Origin: Spirochaetales bacterium | Lineage (GTDB): Bacteria > Spirochaetota > Spirochaetia > Sphaerochaetales > Sphaerochaetaceae | Reading direction: 5' to 3' | Assembly: GCA_028719825.1 (NCBI GenBank) | Contig: JAQYLW010000032.1 | Span: 1-32,876 of the forward strand | DNA: 32,876 nt | Shown here: positions 25,670 to 32,573 of the stretch, piece by piece | Numbering within the stretch: the first letter of the stretch is position 1 | Layout of the letters: every line of letters begins with the position of its first letter | Translations under genes and position numbers: made by a program | The notes under the pieces: model-generated | Told to the model about the DNA's origin: nothing | Seen by the model: the letters and a program-made list of their open reading frames with translations, nothing else | Database searches by the model: none

Positions 25670-25698
25670 ATGATAGAAAGATTATTTTTAAAAATCAA
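25670..25698 (-). promoter_or_regulatory. grpE promoter, TTGATT-17-TATCAT
   Basis: -35 TTGATT (25693-25698), -10 TATCAT (25670-25675), spacer 17. This transcript has a leader with a ribosome site (GAGGT), unlike several other promoters in the window. Confidence 0.55.
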
Positions 25699-25754
25699 GT
25701 TGCGCTTTTTTATTGACATATCACGCAGATCGGTGTTTGAAATATCACTTTAAA

Positions 25755-25783
25755 TAGACCTTTACTTTTTAATTCAATATAAT
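25755..25783 (+). promoter_or_regulatory. lptC promoter, TAGACC-17-TATAAT
   Basis: A perfect TATAAT (25778-25783) with TAGACC 17 bases before it. The -10 ends eight bases before the lptC ATG, and the bases between (TATTAGCA) hold no ribosome site. Confidence 0.6.
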
Positions 25784-25791
25784 TATTAGCA

Positions 25792-26349
25792 ATGATAAAG
25801 CATTTACCAATCTTCGCTTTTATTCTGCTATTGTCGCTTATATCTTGCAAAAACGAAATTATTGAAACAAAGGCAATAAACTATCCCGATATATCATTAA
25901 AGAATGCTAAATATCTTTTAGGCAGAGAAGATGGCGATAATGTGATGTTCAATGCCGAGGAAATGAATATCTTTTTAAAAGAGAAAAACGCAAAGCTTTC
26001 CCATGTATCCTTTGAACAGAAAAAGGATTCAAACGGTGAACTGTTTGTTTCGGGAAAAGCAGACAATGCCGATATCAACACTGAAACTCTATTAAGCGCT
26101 CTTAGTGGAAACGTAATGATAATTCTGCATGAAGGAAACAACTCAATAACGGCAGAAAACATCAATTGGAACAAGGATACCCAAAACGTAGAAAGCAGTG
26201 GCAGAGTAGAACTCAGATACGATGATATAAGCATAGACGGAGTTAATTTGACGGGGAATCTTCAAAGCGGAGTATTCACTTTTTCCAAAATAAAAAAGGG
26301 CTTAATCAAGGACAATGCAAAATCAGAGGAACAAAAAGATGATAAATAG
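25792..26349 (+). CDS. lptC: LptC-like lipoprotein (LPS export)
   Basis: 185 residues. MIKHLPIFAFILLLSLISC is a lipoprotein signal (Cys19), unlike the transmembrane anchor of enterobacterial LptC. The rest is a short-strand beta fold (NVMFNAEEMNIFLKEKNAKLSHVSFEQ, ENINWNKDTQNVESSGRVELRYDDISIDGVNLTG) in which the pattern of 'unphosphorylated' OstA/LptC domains is visible. LptC passes lipid from the inner-membrane transporter to LptA. Assignment rests mostly on position directly before lptA and lptB. The promoter ends eight bases upstream, so the mRNA is probably leaderless. Ends overlap lptA by 11 bases. Confidence 0.75.
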   Translation: MIKHLPIFAFILLLSLISCKNEIIETKAINYPDISLKNAKYLLGREDGDNVMFNAEEMNIFLKEKNAKLSHVSFEQKKDSNGELFVSGKADNADINTETLLSALSGNVMIILHEGNNSITAENINWNKDTQNVESSGRVELRYDDISIDGVNLTGNLQSGVFTFSKIKKGLIKDNAKSEEQKDDK

Positions 26350-26968
26350 ACGTTTGTTAGTATTCCTGTTATGCTCGATTTTGTTGCCGTTATACGCTTT
26401 AGCCGATGATATAACCTTTTCCTCAGGCTATACACGCGTTGTGATGAAAGGCGAAAACAGAACTGTAGAACTTACCGAAAACGTTACCGTCAAATCGGGC
26501 CAAATAGACATAAAGGCTAATAAAATCATAATATCGGGCGAAAACTATTCTTATCTTCAATGCATAGGAAATGTACAAGTAATAGACCACGAACGCGATA
26601 TAACATTAAATACTTCAATGCTTTCATACAACAGAAGCACGGAATTTATAACCATAGACGGATGGGTGGAAATGCAAGACTCAAAGAATGAAGTAAGCGT
26701 GTCCTCCGCATGGCTTGAATTTGACCTGAACGGAGGAATTCTGCGTTTACAGTTGCAAACAAAAATCTTAAAGAGCACATCTAAGGGTCCTATGGTTTGC
26801 AAGGCAGACAACGTTACCTACGACAGAAACAGCGAAAAAATCACACTCCTTGGCAATGCCGAGGTGGAATGGAATAATGACACATATAAGGCTCAAAAAT
26901 TGTCGGTTGATTTAAAAACCGAAGAAATAGTTATGACCGGTGATATATCAGGGACAGTAAATGGATAA
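26339..26968 (+). CDS. lptA: LptA/OstA-domain periplasmic bridge protein
   Basis: 209 residues from the ATG at 26339, which has AGAGGA eight bases upstream; the ORF-track start eight codons earlier lies before this site. Signal peptide MINRRLLVFLLCSILLPLYALA, then the beta-jellyroll OstA pattern: ITFSSGYTRVVMKGENRTVELTENVTVKSGQIDIKANKIIISG and later KADNVTYDRNSEKITLLGNAEVEWNNDTYKAQKLSVDLKTEEIVMTG. LptA oligomers bridge the periplasm for LPS or related glycolipids. It overlaps lptC by 11 bases and lptB by 8, so the three genes are one translationally coupled operon. Confidence 0.85.
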   Translation: MINRRLLVFLLCSILLPLYALADDITFSSGYTRVVMKGENRTVELTENVTVKSGQIDIKANKIIISGENYSYLQCIGNVQVIDHERDITLNTSMLSYNRSTEFITIDGWVEMQDSKNEVSVSSAWLEFDLNGGILRLQLQTKILKSTSKGPMVCKADNVTYDRNSEKITLLGNAEVEWNNDTYKAQKLSVDLKTEEIVMTGDISGTVNG

Positions 26969-27713
26969 CAGCGATTTAGTAAAACAGGAAAACAACATAC
27001 TCTCCATTGTGGGACTACAGAAATACTATGGTAAAAAATACGTGGTAAGAGGAATATCCTTTTCTATGAAAAGCGGGGATATTGTGGGCCTATTGGGTCC
27101 AAACGGAGCCGGAAAAACCACCACCTTCTTTATGATTGTAGGTTTTATTAAATCGTATGGCGGAAAGATTTTTTTGAACAATGAAGATATTACGCATCTT
27201 CCTATGTACGAAAGATCAAGAAAAGGCCTTGCCTATCTTCCTCAGGAGCCCTCTGTGTTTCGCAAATTATCGGTTGAAAACAACATTCGCCTTGTTCTTG
27301 ATTCCAGACGTGATTTAACCACAAAGCAAAAGGAGGACGAATGCGAGCGCCTTCTTAATGAATTCGGTATTGCGGGACTTAGAAAACAGCCGGGATACAC
27401 ACTCTCCGGAGGTGAGCGAAGAAGATGCGAAATAGCTCGCTGTCTTGCTTCACGTCCTAAGTTTTTACTTCTTGATGAACCATTTGCCGGTATTGACCCC
27501 ATAGCAGTAAACGAAATAAAGGGCATAATACGCCATCTTAGTGAGATAGGAATAGGAGTGATTGTTACGGACCACAACGTAAGGGATGCCCTTGATGTTA
27601 CAACAAGGGGCTATATTATCAGCAACGGCAGCATTATCGTATCAGGTAACAAAGAAGAACTTATGAGAAACAAAACAGCCATAGATGTTTACTTTGGCGA
27701 GGATTTTAAATAA
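26961..27713 (+). CDS. lptB: LptB-type ABC transporter ATPase
   Basis: 250 residues. Walker A GPNGAGKTT at 46-54, Q-loop AYLPQEPS, signature LSGGERRR, Walker B LLLDEPFAGIDP, switch His in VTDHNVRDAL. The phrase DEPFAGIDPIAV and the C-terminal DVYFGEDF are typical of LptB. It powers extraction of LPS or a similar lipid from the inner membrane with LptF/LptG, which are not in this window. Last gene of lptC-lptA-lptB; convergent with nadD 20 bases away, with no clear terminator between them. Confidence 0.95.
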   Translation: MDNSDLVKQENNILSIVGLQKYYGKKYVVRGISFSMKSGDIVGLLGPNGAGKTTTFFMIVGFIKSYGGKIFLNNEDITHLPMYERSRKGLAYLPQEPSVFRKLSVENNIRLVLDSRRDLTTKQKEDECERLLNEFGIAGLRKQPGYTLSGGERRRCEIARCLASRPKFLLLDEPFAGIDPIAVNEIKGIIRHLSEIGIGVIVTDHNVRDALDVTTRGYIISNGSIIVSGNKEELMRNKTAIDVYFGEDFK

Positions 27714-27733
27714 CGCGTCAAAGGGAAAGCTGT

Positions 27734-28366
27734 TTAAAGAAACGTAGCACCCTTCTGTTTAAGAATACTAATATACTCCTCTTTTACAAGCGGAGAGAGC
27801 ATATCATACATCTTTTGACCGCGTACGCACGAGGATGAAAATTCAAACGTCGGATTGAGAACTCTAAAGAAATCATACCCATCATCTATCAAGTTTTTTA
27901 TTGTATTTTCTTTATTGTCCGAGCGGTTAAAAAGAATAAAGCGAACATTGTTTTTGAGGTATTGAGCATCATGCCATTTTGGGAGTTCATCGACAATATC
28001 ATCACCTATTATAAAATTCACCTTATCTTCTATCATATAGGTGTTTTTTATGTGTTTAATTGTTTCTGATGTATAGCTGTACGTCGGTGAATTCAATTCG
28101 TAGTCGTTTATAAAAACTCTGTCTGAATACTCACTGCCGTATATGTTTTTATAGTCTATAAGAGCAAGACGGCATAAATAGAGTCGTTCTTCTTTTGAAA
28201 GGTTTACACTGTTTGATTTGAATGGAGGAACACCTGAGGGAACAAGCATAACGCATGAGGCAATGTTGTTCCTTAAAGTATAATCAACAACGGCAAGATG
28301 ACCCATATGAATCGGATCAAACGTTCCTCCAAAAACCACGATGTTTTCTTTAAAATTCTTTCTCAT
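27734..28366 (-). CDS. nadD: nicotinate-nucleotide adenylyltransferase
   Basis: 210 residues. VVFGGTFDPIHMGHLAVVDYTL is the (T/H)xGH nucleotidyltransferase motif, and the late FSSSCVRG replaces the usual ISST-x-IR. It makes deamido-NAD from NaMN and ATP in the cytoplasm. The start overlaps the obg 3' end by 17 bases; it is last in the rplU-rpmA-obg-nadD operon. No ribosomal silencing factor gene (rsfS) follows, although it often does in other bacteria. Confidence 0.93.
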   Translation of the reverse strand: MRKNFKENIVVFGGTFDPIHMGHLAVVDYTLRNNIASCVMLVPSGVPPFKSNSVNLSKEERLYLCRLALIDYKNIYGSEYSDRVFINDYELNSPTYSYTSETIKHIKNTYMIEDKVNFIIGDDIVDELPKWHDAQYLKNNVRFILFNRSDNKENTIKNLIDDGYDFFRVLNPTFEFSSSCVRGQKMYDMLSPLVKEEYISILKQKGATFL

Positions 28367-29423
28367 CGGGGAATACCGTACCTTCGGGTATATTCAAACT
28401 CATAAAAGTGTCTTTTGCTTTCATCTGCTTTGAGTTATCACCCTCTGAATCCCTAAGAGCTATAAATGCTTTTTTTACTTCCTCAAGCATATCCTTATTA
28501 TAAACTGACAGGGGGAAAATCGTTTCTCCTTTCAGTTTATTGCAGAATTTCTTATATACCTTGTCTGTCCCCTGTACATCCATTTTGCTTGCAAGAATAA
28601 TGCGTTTCTTTTCTGCTAAGCGATGAGAATATGCATTCAGCTCCCCAAGAAGAATATCAAATGCATTAAGGGCATTTTCATCACTCATATCTATCAAGAA
28701 TGCAAGACTGTGTGTTCTTTCTATATGTTTGAGGAACTTAATTCCCATTCCCTTGCCCTCGGAGGAGCCCTCAAGCAATCCGGGAATATCTGCAATCAGA
28801 ACGTCCTTGTCGTACATTCTAAGCATTCCTAAATGAGGAATTTTTGTAGTAAACGGATAGGGTGCAATTTCGCTTGTGGAATTTGTGATAGCGTTGATCA
28901 ATGAGGACTTTCCTGCATTAGGGAATCCCACAAGTCCTATGTCGGCAATGAGCTTGAGTTCAACGCCAACTCTGATTTCGGTTCCGCTTTCCCCGTCCTG
29001 AGCAAAACGCGGTGTTTGGAAACGCGACGTTTTAAAATGGGCATTCCCCTTGCCGCCTTGCCCTCCCTTAAGAAGAGTGTATTCTTTAAGTCCGGTAAGG
29101 TCTTTTATTATTTTGCCGTTTATCGCATTCTTGAGTATAGTGCCGTTTGGAACGCTTACATAAACATTTGCACCGTCCCTGCCACTTGAATTGTTACCGC
29201 TTCCATCCCTTCCGTTCTCTGCACGGAAAACTCTTTTTTTCTTAAGATGTGAAAGCGTTCTGAGATTGTCTTTTACAACAAATATAACGTCGCCTCCGCG
29301 CCCACCGTCTCCACCGTCCGGTCCCCCTTTCGGCACAAACTTTTCTCTGTGGAAGGATACTGCTCCATGCCCTCCACTGCCTGAGGCAACGTCTATATAT
29401 GTTTCGTCGGAAAAACCTTGCAC
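28350..29423 (-). CDS. obg: GTPase Obg (CgtA)
   Basis: 357 residues from the GTG at 29423. The N-terminal Gly-rich Obg fold reads FSDETYIDVASGSGGHGAVSFHREKFVPKGGPDGGDGGRGG; family members begin just before this, so the longer ORF-track start inside rpmA is unlikely. GTPase motifs: GFPNAGKSSL (G1), PFTT (G2), DIPGLLEG (G3) and SKMD at G4, where the common N of NKxD is Ser. Obg acts in 50S assembly and stress response. The GTG lies two bases after the rpmA stop, so translation is coupled; the 3' end overlaps nadD. Confidence 0.94.
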   Translation of the reverse strand: MQGFSDETYIDVASGSGGHGAVSFHREKFVPKGGPDGGDGGRGGDVIFVVKDNLRTLSHLKKKRVFRAENGRDGSGNNSSGRDGANVYVSVPNGTILKNAINGKIIKDLTGLKEYTLLKGGQGGKGNAHFKTSRFQTPRFAQDGESGTEIRVGVELKLIADIGLVGFPNAGKSSLINAITNSTSEIAPYPFTTKIPHLGMLRMYDKDVLIADIPGLLEGSSEGKGMGIKFLKHIERTHSLAFLIDMSDENALNAFDILLGELNAYSHRLAEKKRIILASKMDVQGTDKVYKKFCNKLKGETIFPLSVYNKDMLEEVKKAFIALRDSEGDNSKQMKAKDTFMSLNIPEGTVFPDEKEF

Positions 29424-29425
29424 GA

Positions 29426-29683
29426 TTATTCCGTTATAGCATCTACTCCGCAATACGAACGATTGTTTCTCTTATAAAAACGTACCTTACCCGATACAAG
29501 AGCAAAAATCGTATAATCGCGTCCTAAACCACACCCTACTCCGGGGTGAAGTCTTGTTCCGTGCTGACGAACAATAATCTCGCCTGCCTTTACGCTCTGA
29601 CCTGCAAAGCGTTTAACGCCAAGGCGCTGAGAATTTGAATCGCGTCCGTTTCTTGAACTTCCGCCACCTTTTTTATGTGCCAT
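29426..29683 (-). CDS. rpmA: 50S ribosomal protein L27
   Basis: 85 residues: [29 protein letters not shown], then [29 protein letters not shown], the standard bL27 sequence. Its N-terminal tail reaches the peptidyl-transferase centre. The mature-like N-terminus ([10 protein letters not shown]) has no leader of the Firmicutes type that needs cleavage. It sits 11 bases after rplU with an AGGAGGGG ribosome site. Confidence 0.98.
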   Translation of the reverse strand: MAHKKGGGSSRNGRDSNSQRLGVKRFAGQSVKAGEIIVRQHGTRLHPGVGCGLGRDYTIFALVSGKVRFYKRNNRSYCGVDAITE

Positions 29684-29694
29684 TTGTCCCCTCC

Positions 29695-30009
29695 TTATGC
29701 GTTAATCTTTTCAATTTTAATTACGGAATACTTCTCTCTGTGACCCTGAGTTCTTCTGTATCCCTTTCGGCGATGGTATTTATATACCTTTATCTTTTCT
29801 CCGGCGATTTCTTCCGTTACAAGTGTTGCGTCTATTGACGCCCCTTCAACATAAGGTGTTCCGAACTTAACGATATTGTCATTCACAAGCGCAAGCACTG
29901 TCGGATAGTTGAGTTTATCCCCCTCTGCTGCATGCGTTCTGTCAATTCGTACCGTATCGCCTTCCTCGACCTTGTATTGTTTACCAAGGATTTCTACAAG
30001 TGCGTACAT
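29695..30009 (-). CDS. rplU: 50S ribosomal protein L21
   Basis: 104 residues: [24 protein letters not shown] at the start and [29 protein letters not shown] at the end, the bL21 signature. It binds 23S rRNA domain I near L20. First gene of the rplU-rpmA-obg-nadD operon, with ribosome site GGAG and a leader of about 50 bases after an extended -10 (TGTTATAAT). Confidence 0.98.
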   Translation of the reverse strand: MYALVEILGKQYKVEEGDTVRIDRTHAAEGDKLNYPTVLALVNDNIVKFGTPYVEGASIDATLVTEEIAGEKIKVYKYHRRKGYRRTQGHREKYSVIKIEKINA

Positions 30010-30068
30010 TACTTTTCTCCTACCCCATTAATACTACTTATTTTTAAATGTTTGATAAATACAATTTG

Positions 30069-30077
30069 ATTATAACA
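30069..30077 (-). promoter_or_regulatory. extended -10 promoter of rplU operon
   Basis: TGTTATAAT on the minus strand, 60 bases before the rplU ATG. The -35 is poor. The leader ends in TAGGAGAAAAGTA before the ATG; I do not see a convincing ribosomal-protein leader fold. Confidence 0.5.
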
Positions 30078-30128
30078 ACGGCTTTTTTTAGCGATTTTAT
30101 CGTTAATTTACCTAACAGTTATTAGGTG

Positions 30129-30157
30129 TTGCCTTTTCACAGTACGGATTTTATAAT
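30129..30157 (+). promoter_or_regulatory. tmk promoter, TTGCCT-17-TATAAT
   Basis: -35 TTGCCT (30129-30134), perfect -10 (30152-30157), spacer 17. The -10 ends seven bases before the GTG at 30165 and no ribosome site intervenes. Confidence 0.6.
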
Positions 30158-30164
30158 ATTTTCC

Positions 30165-30782
30165 GTGAAGAAAGATGTCATTCTAAAAAATTTTATAGTA
30201 TTTGAAGGGCTTGATGGAGCCGGAACAACCACACAGGCAAAGATTCTTGCAGAAAGTCTTAAAAAAAATAATAAAACGGTGTTTTTAGACGCAGAACCCA
30301 CTCCGTCTCCCATAGGTGAACTCATTAGAGAAACCTATCTTAAGAAAAAGGCATCAACTACTATGCTCGCTTTAGCTCTTTTATACAGCGCCGACAGAGA
30401 AAATCATTTGAACAACCCTGATAACGGAATAAAAAAGCGCCTATCCGAAGGAAGCATTGTTATATCGGACAGATATTTGTATTCTTCAATAGCATATCAG
30501 GGCGTAAACATAGATCCGCTTATCATAGAGAACCTTAACAACTACGAAAGTCCGGAATACGTTATTTACATAGACACCCCCGTTGACGAGTGTTTAAAAC
30601 GCATAGACAAACGTGGAGATGAAAAGGAACTCTTTGAACACAAAAGCTTTTTAGAAAAAACTAAACAGGGATTTGACAGAATTTTTTCGAGCCTCCCCTG
30701 TGGGGTTAAATTCATTTGCCTTAACGGGCTTGAAAATATAGATTTACTCTCTCAACATATAACGGAATTCATAAAGGCCTAA
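30165..30782 (+). CDS. tmk: thymidylate kinase with atypical P-loop
   Basis: 205 residues from the GTG at 30165, which fits the family length; the ORF-track TTG lies within the promoter. KNFIVFEGLDGAGTTTQAKIL is the P-loop, but the invariant Lys of GxxGxGK(S/T) is Thr. Other motifs are intact: DAEPTPSPIGELIRE (the E-P segment), YSADRENHL, SDRYLYSSIAYQG (DRY motif) and the LID KRIDKRGDEKELFE. It phosphorylates dTMP to dTDP. The Lys-to-Thr change should weaken phosphate binding unless another residue compensates; it may be a lineage feature. Stands alone, with a promoter that predicts a leaderless mRNA. Confidence 0.9.
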   Translation: MKKDVILKNFIVFEGLDGAGTTTQAKILAESLKKNNKTVFLDAEPTPSPIGELIRETYLKKKASTTMLALALLYSADRENHLNNPDNGIKKRLSEGSIVISDRYLYSSIAYQGVNIDPLIIENLNNYESPEYVIYIDTPVDECLKRIDKRGDEKELFEHKSFLEKTKQGFDRIFSSLPCGVKFICLNGLENIDLLSQHITEFIKA

Positions 30783-30803
30783 TTTATTATATAGTTTATC
30801 TAA

Positions 30804-30812
30804 TGCTATAAT
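30804..30812 (+). promoter_or_regulatory. extended -10 promoter of the 403-residue lipoprotein
   Basis: TGCTATAAT, with a start expected near 30819. This places GGAG (30828-30831) in a short leader, six bases before the ATG at 30838. Confidence 0.5.
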
Positions 30813-30837
30813 TAATTAAACCACTATGGAGAATCAT

Positions 30838-32049
30838 ATGAAAAGAATTAAGAGCGTATTTTGTATTTTATCTATTGTTATTTTGTGTATTTCATGTGCA
30901 AGCGGAGTAAGAACTCTTCATAATGAAGAGTATTCAGACCTCTCCTATCTGAAAGAATACTTCGGATCCGGATTTGAAGACAAAGACGCTGTTTACACCT
31001 TAAAAGATTTTAAGGATCAGCTGTCTGTTGTAGTACCCGAATACAACGGGGAAGGCACAAATGTTATTGAATGCGCCGTAAATGCGGCAGGCTATAGCGA
31101 GCTTGTTTCCACATATACATCATCCAAAATTAAAGAAAGGAATCTGTGGTACTATGCCAAACCCCTTAAAAACGTAAGAACAGATTATTTTTATACGTTC
31201 TTAGATACGGGACTTGGCAATATTGAAATGGCGAAAGACGATAAAATCACAGCAGACGAGGCTAATAATATTCTTGTTAACGTGGCAAACGCAAAAGGCT
31301 ACGGAAGAAGATATATAGGCTTCTCCACCGACCCCGACATCCTTAACACAGTAAGAACGTTCTATAATGGTTTTGCCCTCTTCTCTGATGAAACTCTCTC
31401 ATCTATAGGCAAAACGCTGCTTGAAAAAGAATATATTACAGGATACAACCTGAAAAACTACAATTACGAGCCAAGGTTCTTATCCGATTACACTATCGTA
31501 TACAGCCACGATGATATTGACCACTTGATACAGCTTATTGCCCTAATGAAAAGCGAAGGCATTATATGCAGAATACAGATAGAACCCAAGGTGTCCGTAT
31601 ATCAATACTTGTTAGACTGGGGTCCTATCCCGGAACCATCCGATCATTATAGAGTTGTAAAAGACGGCGATATGTATCTTGTTAATGCAATTGAATTTGA
31701 CGCTTCGTTTGAATTCTCAAAAAAACAGGACAAGGAATACTTTAATTCCCTTATTAACAAGAATGCAAAGAAGAGCAGCGATAATCCTGAGATGAAGGGA
31801 CTTATAAAAGGCTCGTGGTGGCAACCCCTTTATACAAGTAGGACAGTTATGAATACCGGTGACTTCGTTGCTATTGTTAACAATACGCTCAGCAATGACA
31901 AGTATTCACTAAACACCTTCACCGTAAAAAATTCGCCTGTTGATTTCAGCGCTTTCACGCAGAGCGACGATACTCTTACAGCACAGAGGACGCCTCTTGT
32001 GGTGAATAGGGCGTTCTATAACTACCTTATCGGCGCCTCCTACGAGTAA
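30838..32049 (+). CDS. unrecognised lipoprotein
   Basis: 403 residues from the ATG at 30838, chosen because GGAG lies just upstream and the protein then begins MKRIKSVFCILSIVILCISC, a tight lipoprotein signal (Cys20). The ORF-track ATG four codons earlier overlaps the ribosome site. The body has YLKEYFGSGFEDKDAVYTLKDFKDQLSVVVPEY, an EF-hand-like DDKITADEANNILV that may be chance, DDIDHLIQLIALMKSEGIICRIQIEPKV, and the C-terminal FNSLINKNAKK ... GSWWQPLYTSRTVMNTGD. I do not recognise the family. It is probably periplasmic or surface-attached. The stop codon runs directly into the repeat cluster. Confidence 0.8.
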   Translation: MKRIKSVFCILSIVILCISCASGVRTLHNEEYSDLSYLKEYFGSGFEDKDAVYTLKDFKDQLSVVVPEYNGEGTNVIECAVNAAGYSELVSTYTSSKIKERNLWYYAKPLKNVRTDYFYTFLDTGLGNIEMAKDDKITADEANNILVNVANAKGYGRRYIGFSTDPDILNTVRTFYNGFALFSDETLSSIGKTLLEKEYITGYNLKNYNYEPRFLSDYTIVYSHDDIDHLIQLIALMKSEGIICRIQIEPKVSVYQYLLDWGPIPEPSDHYRVVKDGDMYLVNAIEFDASFEFSKKQDKEYFNSLINKNAKKSSDNPEMKGLIKGSWWQPLYTSRTVMNTGDFVAIVNNTLSNDKYSLNTFTVKNSPVDFSAFTQSDDTLTAQRTPLVVNRAFYNYLIGASYE

Positions 32050-32104
32050 ATCCTTGAATCATTGGGTCTTTTCCGCTTCTTCGCACACAAAATTCCTTAG
32101 GCAG

Positions 32105-32175
32105 TACACAAAGTACAGCCTTGCGGATATTTTGGTGCTCAGGGAGCGGAAAATCCTCCAAGCATTCTGCGGATT
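32105..32175 (+). repeat. 71-base direct repeat, copy 1
   Basis: Begins TACACAAAGTACAGCCTTGC and ends CATTCTGCGGATT; matches 32353-32423 with one difference (AGGGAGCGG versus AGGAAGCGG). Confidence 0.95.
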
Positions 32176-32352
32176 TAAGTTTGAGGTGTTTTCGGGGTAT
32201 TTTGCAAATCGGCAAATTCCTTAATATTCTAATCCTTGAAGATTCGAGTGAGAGTTGCGAACTTGAAGCCTGCAAGCAAGCGAAGATTGTACTTTGTGTA
32301 CTATCAAGCGCTTGCAGGCTGAGTTTGCAAATATCGCCGAAGATTCAAGGAT

Positions 32353-32423
32353 TACACAAAGTACAGCCTTGCGGATATTTTGGTGCTCAGGAAGCGGAAA
32401 ATCCTCCAAGCATTCTGCGGATT
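32353..32423 (+). repeat. 71-base direct repeat, copy 2
   Basis: Second copy, 248 bases after the first. The intervening part holds the inverted pair that could fold into a large stem. Confidence 0.95.
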
Positions 32424-32508
32424 GGGGAATATGATAGTCACAAGGTAAACTCATTCTTGCTTGAAAATAAAATTATGGATTATGTCTGTCTTGCGTAATA
32501 ATATGCAA

Positions 32509-32544
32509 TTTCTGCATATAAATCGACAGATTTATATGCAGAAA
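32509..32544 (-). terminator. perfect 16-bp hairpin
   Basis: TTTCTGCATATAAATC, loop GACA, GATTTATATGCAGAAA. It lies 29 bases beyond the stop of the minus-strand gene at the window end and is followed on that strand by TTGCATATTATT, so it may end that transcript; a protein-binding palindrome is also possible. Confidence 0.6.
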
Positions 32545-32573
32545 CTGGGTGATAGGAATAAGATGAATTAATA

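Larger units (their letters stand above)
32049..32430. repeat. palindrome-rich intergenic repeat cluster
   Basis: Non-coding by my reading. It holds a 71-base direct repeat (separate entries), AATCCTTGAA at 32049 and 32231 with its complement TTCAAGGATT at 32344, an inverted pair GCCTGCAAGC (32268-32277)/GCTTGCAGGC (32310-32319), and GTACACAAAGTAC (32104-32116) complemented by GTACTTTGTGTAC (32289-32301). GC content looks higher than the surroundings. ORFs here on both strands repeat the same peptide pieces and are artefacts of the repeat. It could be a dispersed REP- or MITE-like element. Confidence 0.8.

Noticed and set aside
30010-30068. Ribosomal-protein L21 leader RNA
   Set aside because: The leader before rplU is about 50 bases, AT-rich and without a stable fold that I can draw.
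30838-32049. EF-hand calcium site in the unrecognised lipoprotein (DDKITADEANNIL)
   Set aside because: A single loop of loose fit with no partner hand; not enough to claim calcium binding.
32121-32498. ORFs on both strands in the repeat cluster (32027-32498)
   Set aside because: They repeat the same peptide pieces because of the 71-base and inverted repeats, have no ribosome sites, and overlap each other.
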